A stretch of DNA of 64,000 bases from Hyphomicrobiales bacterium (lineage in GTDB: Bacteria; Pseudomonadota; Alphaproteobacteria; Rhizobiales; Rhizobiaceae): contig UCGV01000028.1 in the NCBI GenBank assembly GCA_900471925.1, positions 62,001 through 126,000 of the forward strand, given 5' to 3'. Position numbers and translations under genes: made by a program. The notes beneath the pieces are model-generated. The model did not search any database, was not told the origin of the DNA, and worked only from the letters and a program-made list of their open reading frames with translations. Below are positions 7,736 to 15,869 of the stretch, piece by piece (the stretch's first letter is position 1; every line of letters starts with the position of its first letter).

Positions 7736-9484
7736 TCAATTCCTTGCATAGACGAAGACGGCAACGGGCAGGGTGAGCGCGAGCGTGATGACGGACAGAG
7801 CTGCGACCGGCCCGAGGTTACCCATAAGGTCGAGCTGAAGCATCGTCGTGCCGACGACGGCCGTGTTCGGTCCGAACAGGAAGGATGCCGCTGCATATTC
7901 CTTGAAGAAGGAGACGAAGTAGAGCAGGAAACATCCGATCAGTGCCGGTTTCATCAGCGGAACGATGACAGACCAGATCGACCGCCACTCACCGCCGCCG
8001 GCGACCCGGACGGCCTTTTCCATGTCCCGGTCGAGCTGCAGCAGAGGCGGGCTCAGAAGTGCAAAGCCGGTCGGAAAATAGCGGATGGTGAAGGCGATCA
8101 TCAGGATCGTCAGCGTGCCGTTGAGATAGCTGCCGCCCGGCAGAAGAACTGCCGCATAAAAAATGCCGATACCGACGACGAGGCCGGGAATGGCACGCGG
8201 AATGAAGGCCGAAAGCTCGACCAGCCTTTGAACCATATGTGAGGAGCGATAGGCGACGACGCCGGCGAGAAAGGTCAGTATCATGGCGCCGAAGCCGCCG
8301 ACGATCGCCACGATCAAGGTGTTCCAGATGCTGCGGATATAGGCATCGTAGCTCAAGACCAGGGCGTAGTTATCAAGCGTCAGGACGCTACGGATGGGTA
8401 TGAGCGGCGAAATGAAGCTGCAGAAGGAGCGCAGGATGAGAAATGCGCTCGGAATGCCTGTGGTCAGCAGGATGTAGAAGAAGATCAGTGCGGAAATCAG
8501 CCAGCCTGTTCCGCGATTGACCGGGATCAATCCGCGCTTGAGGCTGCGGCCGCCGACGGTGGTGTATTTGCGCAGATCGCCGAGCGCGAATTTCTGGCCG
8601 AAGACGAAGACCTGGATCATGACCAGCATCACGACAGCCGCAGCACTGACGAGACCGTAATCGGCTTTCAGCGCAATGCCGTTATCGTAGAGATAGGTCG
8701 ACAGAACCTGGATACGGGCCGGACCGCCGATGATGAGCGGCACGGCGAGTTGATCGATATTCAGCACGAAGTTCAGCATGACGCAGTAAAGCAACGACGG
8801 GCGGATCAGCGGCACGATGATGGAGAGCGTCGCGCGCATCGGCGACGCGCCGGCAGCACGTGCCGCATCCTCAAGCGTCGGCGGAATGTTCGACAGGGCC
8901 GAGGCAAAGAGAAGATAGCTGACGGGTGCCGAGGAGATGCCTGAAAGCATCGCCATGCCGCCGAGCGTATTGAGATTGGGCAGCCCGAAGCCCGTCGCGG
9001 CACGGATCGCAATCGCTGCATAGCCGCTTGGGCCGTAGAGCATGGACCAGGACAGCGCAAGAATGAGGGCGGAGATGAAGATCGGCGCCAGGAAGAGAAT
9101 TTTCAGGAGCCGGCGCATCGGCAGGGCCAGGCGCTCGATCAGGAGCGCAGCGATGAAGCCGGCTGTCGTCGAAATCAGGGTGCCGATGACGGCAAACCAG
9201 AATGTGTTGATGCAGGCATCCTGAAAGGCCTGGTCGCCGAACAGCTTCCTGAAATTGTTAAGGGTCAGGATCGCACCGGTATCGTAGAGCGGCCGGTCGA
9301 TGATCGACTGATAGATCAGGGGCAGCATCGGAGAGATGAGCAGGCAGAGCAGCAGAAGTGCAAAGATCCAGCGCGCCAGCCCGGGAAGTCTGCTGCGGAA
9401 AATCCGCAGCAGACGTGATTGGCCAAGCTCGGCAGACGCGGGAATCCGCGTCTGCATGGCCGTATCGTTGTAAGAACCTGCCAT
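7736..9484 (-). CDS. Fused double-domain ABC permease (FbpB/AfuB type)
   Basis: A 582-residue permease with two complete BPD-type transmembrane modules in one chain, each having a cytoplasmic EAA-like loop (EDAARAAGASPM in the first, EKAVRVAGGGEWRSI in the second) that docks on the ATPase. Such tandem fusions are typical of iron(III) and 2-aminoethylphosphonate/spermidine-type importers. The ATG at 9484 has GAGGT upstream. It lies 16 bases after the binding-protein gene and three before the ATPase gene. The catabolic context argues for an organic acid substrate rather than iron. Confidence 0.93.
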   Translation of the reverse strand: MAGSYNDTAMQTRIPASAELGQSRLLRIFRSRLPGLARWIFALLLLCLLISPMLPLIYQSIIDRPLYDTGAILTLNNFRKLFGDQAFQDACINTFWFAVIGTLISTTAGFIAALLIERLALPMRRLLKILFLAPIFISALILALSWSMLYGPSGYAAIAIRAATGFGLPNLNTLGGMAMLSGISSAPVSYLLFASALSNIPPTLEDAARAAGASPMRATLSIIVPLIRPSLLYCVMLNFVLNIDQLAVPLIIGGPARIQVLSTYLYDNGIALKADYGLVSAAAVVMLVMIQVFVFGQKFALGDLRKYTTVGGRSLKRGLIPVNRGTGWLISALIFFYILLTTGIPSAFLILRSFCSFISPLIPIRSVLTLDNYALVLSYDAYIRSIWNTLIVAIVGGFGAMILTFLAGVVAYRSSHMVQRLVELSAFIPRAIPGLVVGIGIFYAAVLLPGGSYLNGTLTILMIAFTIRYFPTGFALLSPPLLQLDRDMEKAVRVAGGGEWRSIWSVIVPLMKPALIGCFLLYFVSFFKEYAAASFLFGPNTAVVGTTMLQLDLMGNLGPVAALSVITLALTLPVAVFVYARN

Positions 9485-9500
9485 GATGTGACCTCGGGGC

Positions 9501-10655
9501 CTATTTCGGGATCACGAAGGCAGACGTCACCTTGTCGACCAGATCCTGCGGCGGTCGCATCGTCTTGGGATCGAAGGCGGTTCGGACCATGCTCTTGTCG
9601 CCCAGCATGTCGGCAATCTTCTTGTAGGTGAAGTTGTTTGGTCCTTCCGGCACGACGACATCGTCGCGATAGGGCATCAGACCACCGGCGGCCAGAGCCT
9701 CTTCACCGGCCTTCGACAGCACGTAATCGATGAAGAGACGGGCAGAGTTGGGGTTCTTCACCGTCTTTGCCATGGCAATGTGGCGCATCAGCATGACGGT
9801 GCCATCCTTCGGGAAGGCATAGCCGATGACGCTGGCGCGTGCCGGATCGCTGAGCAGCGGGAAGACCTGAATGCCTGAGAGAAGATAGGCGACGAGCAGT
9901 TCTCCCGATGTCAGTTTTTCCGTCTGCTGGCCGCCTGAGCGGAACACGGCTGTCGCCGGTCCGAGAACCCTGAACTGGTCCAGCGCCTTGTCGATGCCGA
10001 CATGGTTCATATAGACGGCGTCGATATTCTGGGCTGCCGCGTTCGACATCGGAATACCGCTGGAAACCTTCTGGTTGAACCGCGTCGGATCCTTCTTCAC
10101 CAGATTGACGATATCCTCCATCGAGGTCGGCCACTCCTCTTTCGCCAGCAGCAGCTTGTTGTAGGCAATCAGGTAGGGGTCGACGGAAATCGTGTAGATA
10201 TTCGGCGCGACCTTCGACCAATCGGGCAGATGCGCTTCCTCGGCGGAGACATAAGGTGCGACGAAGCCCTTGTCAGCAAAATCGAGCCAGGCCGAAGAGC
10301 TGTGGGACACGACGACATCGGTTGCGTTGCTGCCGCTCGCCTGCTCCGCATAAAAGCGTTCGAAAACCTCGACCGTGCCGAGATCAAGCGTCTGCACCTT
10401 GATCCAGGGATAGTCAGCATTGAAAGCTTCGATGAGCGGCCGCCAGTTCATTTCGCCGACATTCGAGTAGACGAGAACGCCGCCCTCCTTCTTCGAGTCC
10501 TCGATGACCTTGGCGTAGTCAGGCGGGTAGTAGCTCGGCTGCGCGGCAGCAGCGGAACGGACCAGACCGCTTGTCGACAACATCAGGCCGGCTGTAACCC
10601 CGGCCAGAATCTTCGTTGCCTGTCGGCGACCCATATTGATCGAAGTCTTCTTCAT
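9501..10655 (-). CDS. ABC substrate-binding protein (type 1/AfuA-like)
   Basis: A periplasmic binding protein of about 384 residues. The N terminus has a twin-arginine-like motif (MGRRQATKILAG) followed by a hydrophobic core and an AAAAQ cleavage region, so export through Tat is possible. The mature part belongs to the iron/AEP/polyamine binding family that pairs with fused permeases. The ATG at 10655 is chosen over the adjacent GTG because AAGGAGGA at 10661-10668 is five bases upstream of it. It is the first gene of the operon. The substrate is probably the acid used by the mandelate-racemase-type enzyme. Confidence 0.9.
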   Translation of the reverse strand: MKKTSINMGRRQATKILAGVTAGLMLSTSGLVRSAAAAQPSYYPPDYAKVIEDSKKEGGVLVYSNVGEMNWRPLIEAFNADYPWIKVQTLDLGTVEVFERFYAEQASGSNATDVVVSHSSSAWLDFADKGFVAPYVSAEEAHLPDWSKVAPNIYTISVDPYLIAYNKLLLAKEEWPTSMEDIVNLVKKDPTRFNQKVSSGIPMSNAAAQNIDAVYMNHVGIDKALDQFRVLGPATAVFRSGGQQTEKLTSGELLVAYLLSGIQVFPLLSDPARASVIGYAFPKDGTVMLMRHIAMAKTVKNPNSARLFIDYVLSKAGEEALAAGGLMPYRDDVVVPEGPNNFTYKKIADMLGDKSMVRTAFDPKTMRPPQDLVDKVTSAFVIPK

Positions 10656-10688
10656 CACACTCCTCCTTTGAGATAAGAAGATTTTCGC

Positions 10689-10704
10689 ACATTATGTATA
10701 ATGT
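10689..10704. promoter_or_regulatory. Candidate GntR operator palindrome
   Basis: ACATTAT-GT-ATAATGT, a 7+2+7 perfect inverted repeat in an AT-rich patch 34 bases upstream of the binding-protein start codon. It overlaps TATAAT-like sequence, where a repressor would block transcription. FCD-type GntR proteins favour short AT-rich palindromes of this kind, and the regulator gene is in this operon. Confidence 0.6.
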
Positions 10705-11090
10705 ATAAAAATCACGCTGAGCGTGACGTGTCAATGACGTCGACCGGCAAATGTCAGATGACGAGCCGCTACCTCAGTCCGTTCCACTGACTTAATGGGA
10801 TGAGGATTGAACAGTTGGCGGCCGTTTCAAGGCCGCACCTGATGATAGGATCTGCGCAGCTTACCAACGACAAGTGCGCCCGTCGTCCGCGACTAAGATG
10901 TAGCGGGAGCAGGGCGATCAGTAAGGTGAAGAGCCTGTAGGCTGTCGATTTTCAGGGAGGATTTGAGCGTAGGCTCAAACGGCACCAAGGCAAATGGGAT
11001 TTGTTCGTAGCCATGGATGCCTTCGATCGAAGCAAAATTCTTCAAGAGAGCGTCACGAAGTTGCGACGAGCACCAGCGACGAAGTGTCGC
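10705..11090. other. Non-coding gap between two minus-strand operons
   Basis: No convincing gene. It holds small inverted repeats only: GCGGCC/GGCCGC with a seven-base loop (10818-10836), AGCCTGTAGGCT (10932-10943) and TTTGAGC-GTAG-GCTCAAA (10962-10979). The last is 110 bases past the end of the TfuA/YcaO operon and might help end its transcript, though no T-run follows. The promoter of the importer operon must lie in the left part. Confidence 0.6.
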
Positions 11091-11345
11091 TCAGTGCAGT
11101 TCGATATTCATGTGCGCAAGCATGGGATCGAGACCGGGAAGATCAAAATTGTGCACCGTCTTGCGCAACTCACGCGTCACGGCCGTCAGCGCCAGGTCGA
11201 GGGATTGGGTACTCTGTTCGATCTTCAAATCTTCCGAAACGGCTTTTGCGTAGCTGATCATACGCGCGAGGGCCACGAGATCGTCGAGATTGTCCGTTCC
11301 CGTCGCCTCTTCCTGCTTTCGCTTCTTTGCCGTCATCGCTGACAT
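11091..11345 (-). CDS. Small protein (84 aa) at the end of the TfuA/YcaO operon
   Basis: Predicted 84-residue cytoplasmic protein, acidic and helical, with a Lys/Arg-rich N terminus (TAKKRKQEE) and no Cys. No family is recognised. The ATG at 11345 has GGAG seven bases upstream; longer in-frame starts lack a binding site. It lies 92 bases after the TfuA-like gene on the same strand with no terminator between, so it is probably part of the operon. It could be a second substrate, a carrier or immunity protein, or an unrelated small gene. The sequence does not decide. Confidence 0.6.
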   Translation of the reverse strand: MSAMTAKKRKQEEATGTDNLDDLVALARMISYAKAVSEDLKIEQSTQSLDLALTAVTRELRKTVHNFDLPGLDPMLAHMNIELH

Positions 11346-11437
11346 GTCGGTTCTCCAGCTTCCGTGGATACCATAGGGACAGTTCGGTACTAAAGTGCGT
11401 GAAAAACGCGTGAAACATCCTATGGGTGCAATGCAAT

Positions 11438-12148
11438 TCAAGCCTTTGAACGGCTTGGTTGCCCCCAGGTTTTTCTGAATTGCCAGGACCGATATGTCGG
11501 CTTCCGCCGATCATCCGCGTCGCGGACGGCTTCGAGAAGGGCGAGCGCATCGATCCGTTTCTGATCGACGGTCTGACGTTTCAGCATGTCTGTCCAATAT
11601 AGCCTTTGAGGGCCGAAGATTGCAGGACATTCGCTGATGATATGGGCCCAGCTTCGTTTCTTGAAAAAGATTTGCTTAGCCGTCATCTCGATAGCCATGC
11701 GCAGGCTTTGATTGATGAGCTGCAGCCGTTCCATCTCGTCCAAGGTGCTTCTGACATTGACCATCGGGACCGTCAGCGCATGCCCGCCAAGTTCCGCCGG
11801 GCCATAGAGAAGCGCGACATCCGCATCGTCGACCGTCTTTCCGCTGGCGTAGTCCTGAAAAATGCGACCAATGCCGGTCATGCCGAACGCGTGGCATTCG
11901 GCGGCACGCAGGGCGCCCATGCTCGCGGCGCCGAACACAGCGACATCGAGCGAGAGAGCAAGGAGGATTTCCTTGTGCCAGACCGGTGCGGTATGTTCAA
12001 AGCCGCCATCGACCAGGCCGATGACATTGGCGCCGTCTTCCACCGCCTTGATTATGTCTCCCTGAACGGCCGGTGGCCGCAGAACAATGTCAGTCGCGGC
12101 ATGGCTTGCCGCGTCAGGTAGGCTTGGACCGACAAAAACGATCTTCAT
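11438..12148 (-). CDS. TfuA-like protein, YcaO partner
   Basis: A 236-residue TfuA-family protein. The N-terminal half has the family hallmarks: VFVGPSLP at the start, WHKEILLAL, then GAASMGALRAAE. TfuA proteins work with YcaO enzymes to place a thioamide in a peptide backbone, TfuA being thought to help deliver or activate sulfide. The start codon overlaps the YcaO stop (ATGA), so the two are translationally coupled, as in known thioamidating pairs. The C-terminal 50 residues are basic and more variable. This is the strongest sign that the adjacent YcaO is a thioamide synthetase rather than an azoline-forming cyclodehydratase. Confidence 0.9.
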   Translation of the reverse strand: MKIVFVGPSLPDAASHAATDIVLRPPAVQGDIIKAVEDGANVIGLVDGGFEHTAPVWHKEILLALSLDVAVFGAASMGALRAAECHAFGMTGIGRIFQDYASGKTVDDADVALLYGPAELGGHALTVPMVNVRSTLDEMERLQLINQSLRMAIEMTAKQIFFKKRSWAHIISECPAIFGPQRLYWTDMLKRQTVDQKRIDALALLEAVRDADDRRKPTYRSWQFRKTWGQPSRSKA

Positions 12149-13338
12149 GCCCGCATCGCTTTTGCGAGCGCCCGGTTGCCGAAACGGCGCAGCCTGTTGC
12201 CCTCGGGATTTTCGAGTTCGGTTATGAAGATCTTCACTACCGAAAAGGGGCGATCCGCAGGCGCAAGGGGAAGCGCTATCACCGAAGCGATGCCACAGGC
12301 GCGAAGTTTTACGAGCACATCCTGCAACAGAGTGGACACTGCTCCCGCCGGTCGGCCGGTGGCCGCCATCGACACCGAGGCGGGGACCGCAAGAAAGGCG
12401 CTGCGGGTCTGGGCCGACACCGATTTCTCGAACAATTCGGGCCAGACATCGTCGCGGGCGCCGCTGATATAGGTCAGTCTTGATTGAAGTGCTTCGGTGA
12501 CGGCGCGCATTGCCGCCCGTACTGCCCAGGGATGAGCGCCGCTTCCGGCCGTGACTTCGACGAAGCGGAGCGGTGCCTTACCGTTGATCGCCTCCGGTGC
12601 GACGAGGGCGCTGTAACAGGGAATGCCGATATCGCTGGTGATATCGAAGAGCCTGATGACGAGGCCCGCTTCCTCGATCCGGTCTATCAGGCCGGAGAGC
12701 GCGGCATCGGCAAAACCTCTGGGATCGACGCAACAGGCGTCGCGCTGTTGATCGCCGCCGATCTGCCAGAGGGTGTGGGCATCTCGCTCGATACGCTCGA
12801 GGATGCCGTGAAACATTGCCTCTTCCTGCGTATTGCCCGAGGCAAGTCCGTCCGACGACATCCAGAATCGATTGTGTCGTGTCCGGTCGAGAAGGGCGGC
12901 GTCCAGCGGAACGTAGATCGGCTGGTCGTCGAGCAATTCGGTTGCGATGCTCCAGACCAATTCTTCGTCCTCGCCCACGACCTGCTCGCGGCTCGCGATC
13001 AGGCAGTCGAGTGGCTCGAAGCGAGCGCCGCGGTTTCGAAGGTTGCGTGCTGTCGATCGGACCGTGGTGGTGACGGGCTCGCCTGCCACTGCCCGTTCCA
13101 GCGCTTCCATCACGGCCGATACCTTCGCGTCGATATCCTCGAGCCCTTTGCCCTGGGCGATGACGATCGAGCGGGAGTTCGGCGTGTAGGCACACCAGAC
13201 CGGCAGGCCAACGCAATCGAGATCGGTCTGTCGCGAAAGGCGCGTGACGCCCATCGCCTCCAAATAGGGAGCGACGCGGGACAATGTGTCCCGCGGCGTA
13301 ATCGTTCGATCGGAATAGAGATTGGAATAAACGGTCAG
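12145..13338 (-). CDS. YcaO-domain ATP-dependent (thio)amidating enzyme
   Basis: About 397 residues forming a stand-alone YcaO domain. Visible motifs: NSRSIVIAQGKG, the ATP/Mg Glu helix SAVMEALERA, the second helix TQEEAMFHGILERIERDA and the GAHPWAVRAAMRAVTEALQSRLT segment with its ISGARDD end. The C terminus lacks the proline-rich PxPxP tail of azoline-forming YcaOs, which suits TfuA-type thioamidation. The start is unclear: no ATG, GTG or TTG is well placed. A CTG at 13338, preceded by TAAGG overlapping the stop of the 72-aa gene, would give the usual N-terminal length and couple the genes. The frame stays open far upstream but there it runs inside the regulator gene in another phase. Confidence 0.88.
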   Translation of the reverse strand: MTVYSNLYSDRTITPRDTLSRVAPYLEAMGVTRLSRQTDLDCVGLPVWCAYTPNSRSIVIAQGKGLEDIDAKVSAVMEALERAVAGEPVTTTVRSTARNLRNRGARFEPLDCLIASREQVVGEDEELVWSIATELLDDQPIYVPLDAALLDRTRHNRFWMSSDGLASGNTQEEAMFHGILERIERDAHTLWQIGGDQQRDACCVDPRGFADAALSGLIDRIEEAGLVIRLFDITSDIGIPCYSALVAPEAINGKAPLRFVEVTAGSGAHPWAVRAAMRAVTEALQSRLTYISGARDDVWPELFEKSVSAQTRSAFLAVPASVSMAATGRPAGAVSTLLQDVLVKLRACGIASVIALPLAPADRPFSVVKIFITELENPEGNRLRRFGNRALAKAMRA

Positions 13339-13349
13339 TGTTGCGCGCC

Positions 13350-13568
13350 TTAGCCGTCGACGTGGCCTGCAAAGACTGCATCGGCCGATGAGACGGAGAC
13401 TGCGAAATCGACATTCTTGATGAAGACGCCACCGGCGTCGCGCTGCTTGACGGCTGCGGCCAGATCGCCGCTGGCCGGCACCTGCAGCGGTGTCACAGTG
13501 CCTGCGTCGATATCCACGAGCCAAAGTCCCTTGTCGCCTGTTACGCCCAATACAACAACTTTTGCCAT
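13350..13568 (-). CDS. 72-aa peptide, candidate substrate of the YcaO/TfuA pair
   Basis: A 72-residue peptide with a strong ribosome site (AAGGAG, eight bases before ATG). It has no Cys and no signal peptide. The first half (VVVLGVTGDKGLWLVDIDAG) looks like a compact beta-rich leader; the C-terminal part is Ser/Ala-rich and ends in AGHVDG. It lies between the pathway regulator and the YcaO gene, the usual position of a RiPP precursor, 12 bases after the regulator stop. Thioamidation acts on the backbone, so lack of Cys is no obstacle; Gly residues near the C terminus are plausible targets. It could instead be a leader-binding accessory protein. No homologous family is known to me. Confidence 0.75.
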   Translation of the reverse strand: MAKVVVLGVTGDKGLWLVDIDAGTVTPLQVPASGDLAAAVKQRDAGGVFIKNVDFAVSVSSADAVFAGHVDG

Positions 13569-13580
13569 ACGAATTCTCCT

Positions 13581-15425
13581 TTAGGTTTTTGAAAATCCGG
13601 CCTTGAAGAGGCCATCCCGATAAAGCTCTTTTTGCCATTGTTCCTTGAAGGGGACCAAGGCGAGCCATTTCTCGACCTCGAAAGCGGGATTGAGCATTTC
13701 GGCGCGTTGCCGATAGAATTGTGCCCGCTTCCGATCGCCGATCATTGCGCAGCTGGCCGCCGCGATGCGATAGGCCGGCGCTTTGTCTTTCATCTTCTCG
13801 ACATAGGCGAGCGCTTCTTCGTAGCGTTCGAGAAAGTAGCTCGCCCCGGCCGCGCACCAGAGATAGGCATCGGGGGCGATCGGATTGAGCGAGATTGCCT
13901 TCCTTATCTTATCCAACGCGTCCTGCGGCCGCGACGCGTGCACCAGCGTGTCCGCGTGGCTATAGATGACGTCGGCATAATGCGGGCTGAGGTTTTCGGC
14001 GAGGTCGAGTGCCGCTACGCTGTCATCGACCGCGCCCTGGTAAAGTTTCGTTACGCCAAGCTCCCGGTGCCCGGCCGCCGATTGCGGATCCCTCTCGATG
14101 GCGGCCAGCGCCTGGGTTTCCGCAAGTTGCAGAAGCGCAGGGTCGCCCTGCGTGGTCAGCAGCCATTCGCTGGTGAAGGTCCGCGACAGGCCGGTAAACG
14201 CCGGCGCATAATCCGGGCGGAAATTCAACGCACGCTTGAACGATTTACGCGCTCGCCGGATATCCGGAAGGCTGAGCTTGGCGAGCAAGCCTGCGCCCAG
14301 CAGATAGGAATGATAGGCCTGCGGGTCAGCCTCGTTGTTGAGACGAACGCTTTCATTCCGCTTCAACTGGCCCGAAACTGCATCGGCCAATCTCTGAGCA
14401 ATCAAGCGGCGTTGTGTTGGCAGGGTTTCGATCGCCATGTCGAACCGGGCGGCCCACAGGATCTCGTCCGTCGGAAAGTAGATGAGTTGCGCATAAAGCC
14501 CCTCTCCGGAAAGCCGGGTATCGAGAAGGTAGGCAATCGAATGCCGTTGGACGACGGTCGCCTTGTCGGAATCACGGCGGATCTGCTCTGCTGTGTGAGG
14601 GGCGACGACCGATATGTCGCGCAGGGCGCAAAGTTCGATCGTGACATCCTCGATCAGAGCGTCTGCAATAGCGGACTGTCGCGTTAGCGTTGCTGTACCC
14701 GGCGGCAGCAGGACGAGCCGCGGCGGTGTTGCTGCGGCCGTGGCTTGCGGCAGCAGGTCATTCCCTTGCGATTCTGCCGCCCGGCCGTTTGCTATCGTCA
14801 CCAACGGCGTCGTTCGCAATCGGCTTTGCGGATGACCGTCTGCCGTGCCGCGCAGGATCGAGCGGATCTGCTCGTCTTCGGGAAAGGTTTCGAGGAGTTG
14901 AAGTCCCGAGCGGCGCAGAACGCGGCGTCCTTCGTCATCGCCGATATGATCCGCGGCCCTGACGAAAACATCCCTCAATGTCAGCGCATGCAACTGGCGC
15001 TCACGCTCGATCCAGCCGTCGATCGCCTTGGTGGAGCCGGTGAGGCCCGGAATGAATCCGCGTTGTACGAGATCGCTGATCGCGGCCAGTTGTGCCACCG
15101 GCTGATCTTCTGTTCGGAAGGCGTCAAGATCGACCGACAGCGCGTCCATGTTGAGGCTGACGAAGGGGGGGCCGAAATCGAGAATCTGGTTATCAGGCGC
15201 GCTCGGCGTGTCGCGGATGCGTGAAATCAGCTTGCGCAGATTGAGATCGGCAAGGTGATCACCGGTCTCGTTCCAAAGGAAGCGCGCGAGTTCCTGTCGG
15301 CTGCGCTGCTGGTCCGGCGAGCAATAAAGATAGGCCAGCATCACCAGCGCCTTGGCCGGATAGCGAATGGGCGCTCCTTGGCCATCCGTCAGTCGCAATT
15401 CGCCGAAGGTCTGGAGATAAGCCAC
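13581..15425 (-). CDS. BTAD/SARP-type winged-helix regulator with TolB-like and TPR domains
   Basis: A 614-residue transcription factor. Residues 1-80 form an OmpR/SARP-type winged helix (LQTFGELRLTDGQG, then LARFLWNE), 85-185 a BTAD-like helical domain, about 235-350 a TolB/adenylate-cyclase-associated beta domain (VVAPHTAEQIRRDSD), and 370-600 a run of tetratricopeptide repeats. The start is GTG at 15425 with GAGGA overlapping the stop of the XRE gene. Proteins of this build sense small signals through the TPR region and activate nearby genes. Lying between an XRE regulator and the 72-aa/YcaO/TfuA genes on the same strand, it most likely switches on that operon. Confidence 0.85.
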   Translation of the reverse strand: MAYLQTFGELRLTDGQGAPIRYPAKALVMLAYLYCSPDQQRSRQELARFLWNETGDHLADLNLRKLISRIRDTPSAPDNQILDFGPPFVSLNMDALSVDLDAFRTEDQPVAQLAAISDLVQRGFIPGLTGSTKAIDGWIERERQLHALTLRDVFVRAADHIGDDEGRRVLRRSGLQLLETFPEDEQIRSILRGTADGHPQSRLRTTPLVTIANGRAAESQGNDLLPQATAAATPPRLVLLPPGTATLTRQSAIADALIEDVTIELCALRDISVVAPHTAEQIRRDSDKATVVQRHSIAYLLDTRLSGEGLYAQLIYFPTDEILWAARFDMAIETLPTQRRLIAQRLADAVSGQLKRNESVRLNNEADPQAYHSYLLGAGLLAKLSLPDIRRARKSFKRALNFRPDYAPAFTGLSRTFTSEWLLTTQGDPALLQLAETQALAAIERDPQSAAGHRELGVTKLYQGAVDDSVAALDLAENLSPHYADVIYSHADTLVHASRPQDALDKIRKAISLNPIAPDAYLWCAAGASYFLERYEEALAYVEKMKDKAPAYRIAAASCAMIGDRKRAQFYRQRAEMLNPAFEVEKWLALVPFKEQWQKELYRDGLFKAGFSKT

Positions 15426-15434
15426 GAAAATTCC

Positions 15435-15869
15435 TCAGGCGTTTGCCTCTGGATGGATGACATCGTCAATATCGGATGAGGAGGTCCTGGCGAGGCTCTT
15501 GGTAAGGGCGATGAGCTTCTGGCGGATCTCCGGGCTCTCGATTGCCAGGAAGGCGCGGTTGAGCGCCTGGCCGTCCTTTGTCATCAGGAAAGTGTTCAGA
15601 TCGCCGCTGCTGTTGCCGGCGAGGCTGTAGGTGGTCGGCTCGGTATTATTCTCGAAAAAGAACTGCACCGGCACGCCCAGCGTTTCGGCAATCGTCTGCA
15701 GCCGGCTTGCGCCGATGCGGTTCATGCCCTTTTCATATTTCTGGATCTGCTGAAAGGTAACGCCGATCCGTTCGGCCAATGCGACCTGCGACAGCCTGAG
15801 CAGCCGGCGGCGAGCCCGGACCCTGCTGCCGACATAGGCATCAATGGATGTGGGGGATTTGGCCTTCAT
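15435..15869 (-). CDS. XRE-family transcriptional regulator
   Basis: A 144-residue Cro/CI-type regulator common in rhizobia. The helix-turn-helix is at residues 15-70 (SQVALAERIGVTFQQIQKYE, then GASRLQTIAETLGV); the C-terminal half has no enzymatic motif and probably forms the dimer contact. GGAGG lies eight bases before the ATG. It heads the minus-strand operon, its stop overlapping the ribosome site of the BTAD/TPR regulator, so both regulators are made together. It could act as repressor of the whole TfuA/YcaO operon. Confidence 0.88.
   Translation of the reverse strand: MKAKSPTSIDAYVGSRVRARRRLLRLSQVALAERIGVTFQQIQKYEKGMNRIGASRLQTIAETLGVPVQFFFENNTEPTTYSLAGNSSGDLNTFLMTKDGQALNRAFLAIESPEIRQKLIALTKSLARTSSSDIDDVIHPEANA

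Noticed and set aside
10994..11342. Plus-strand open frames opposite the 84-aa gene
   Set aside because: No ribosome site and no recognisable family; the minus-strand 84-aa frame is better supported.
13339..13857. Long open extension of the YcaO frame upstream of the peptide gene
   Set aside because: It runs through the peptide and BTAD/TPR genes in another phase, is Arg-rich and has no family similarity. Taking it would hide the peptide gene.
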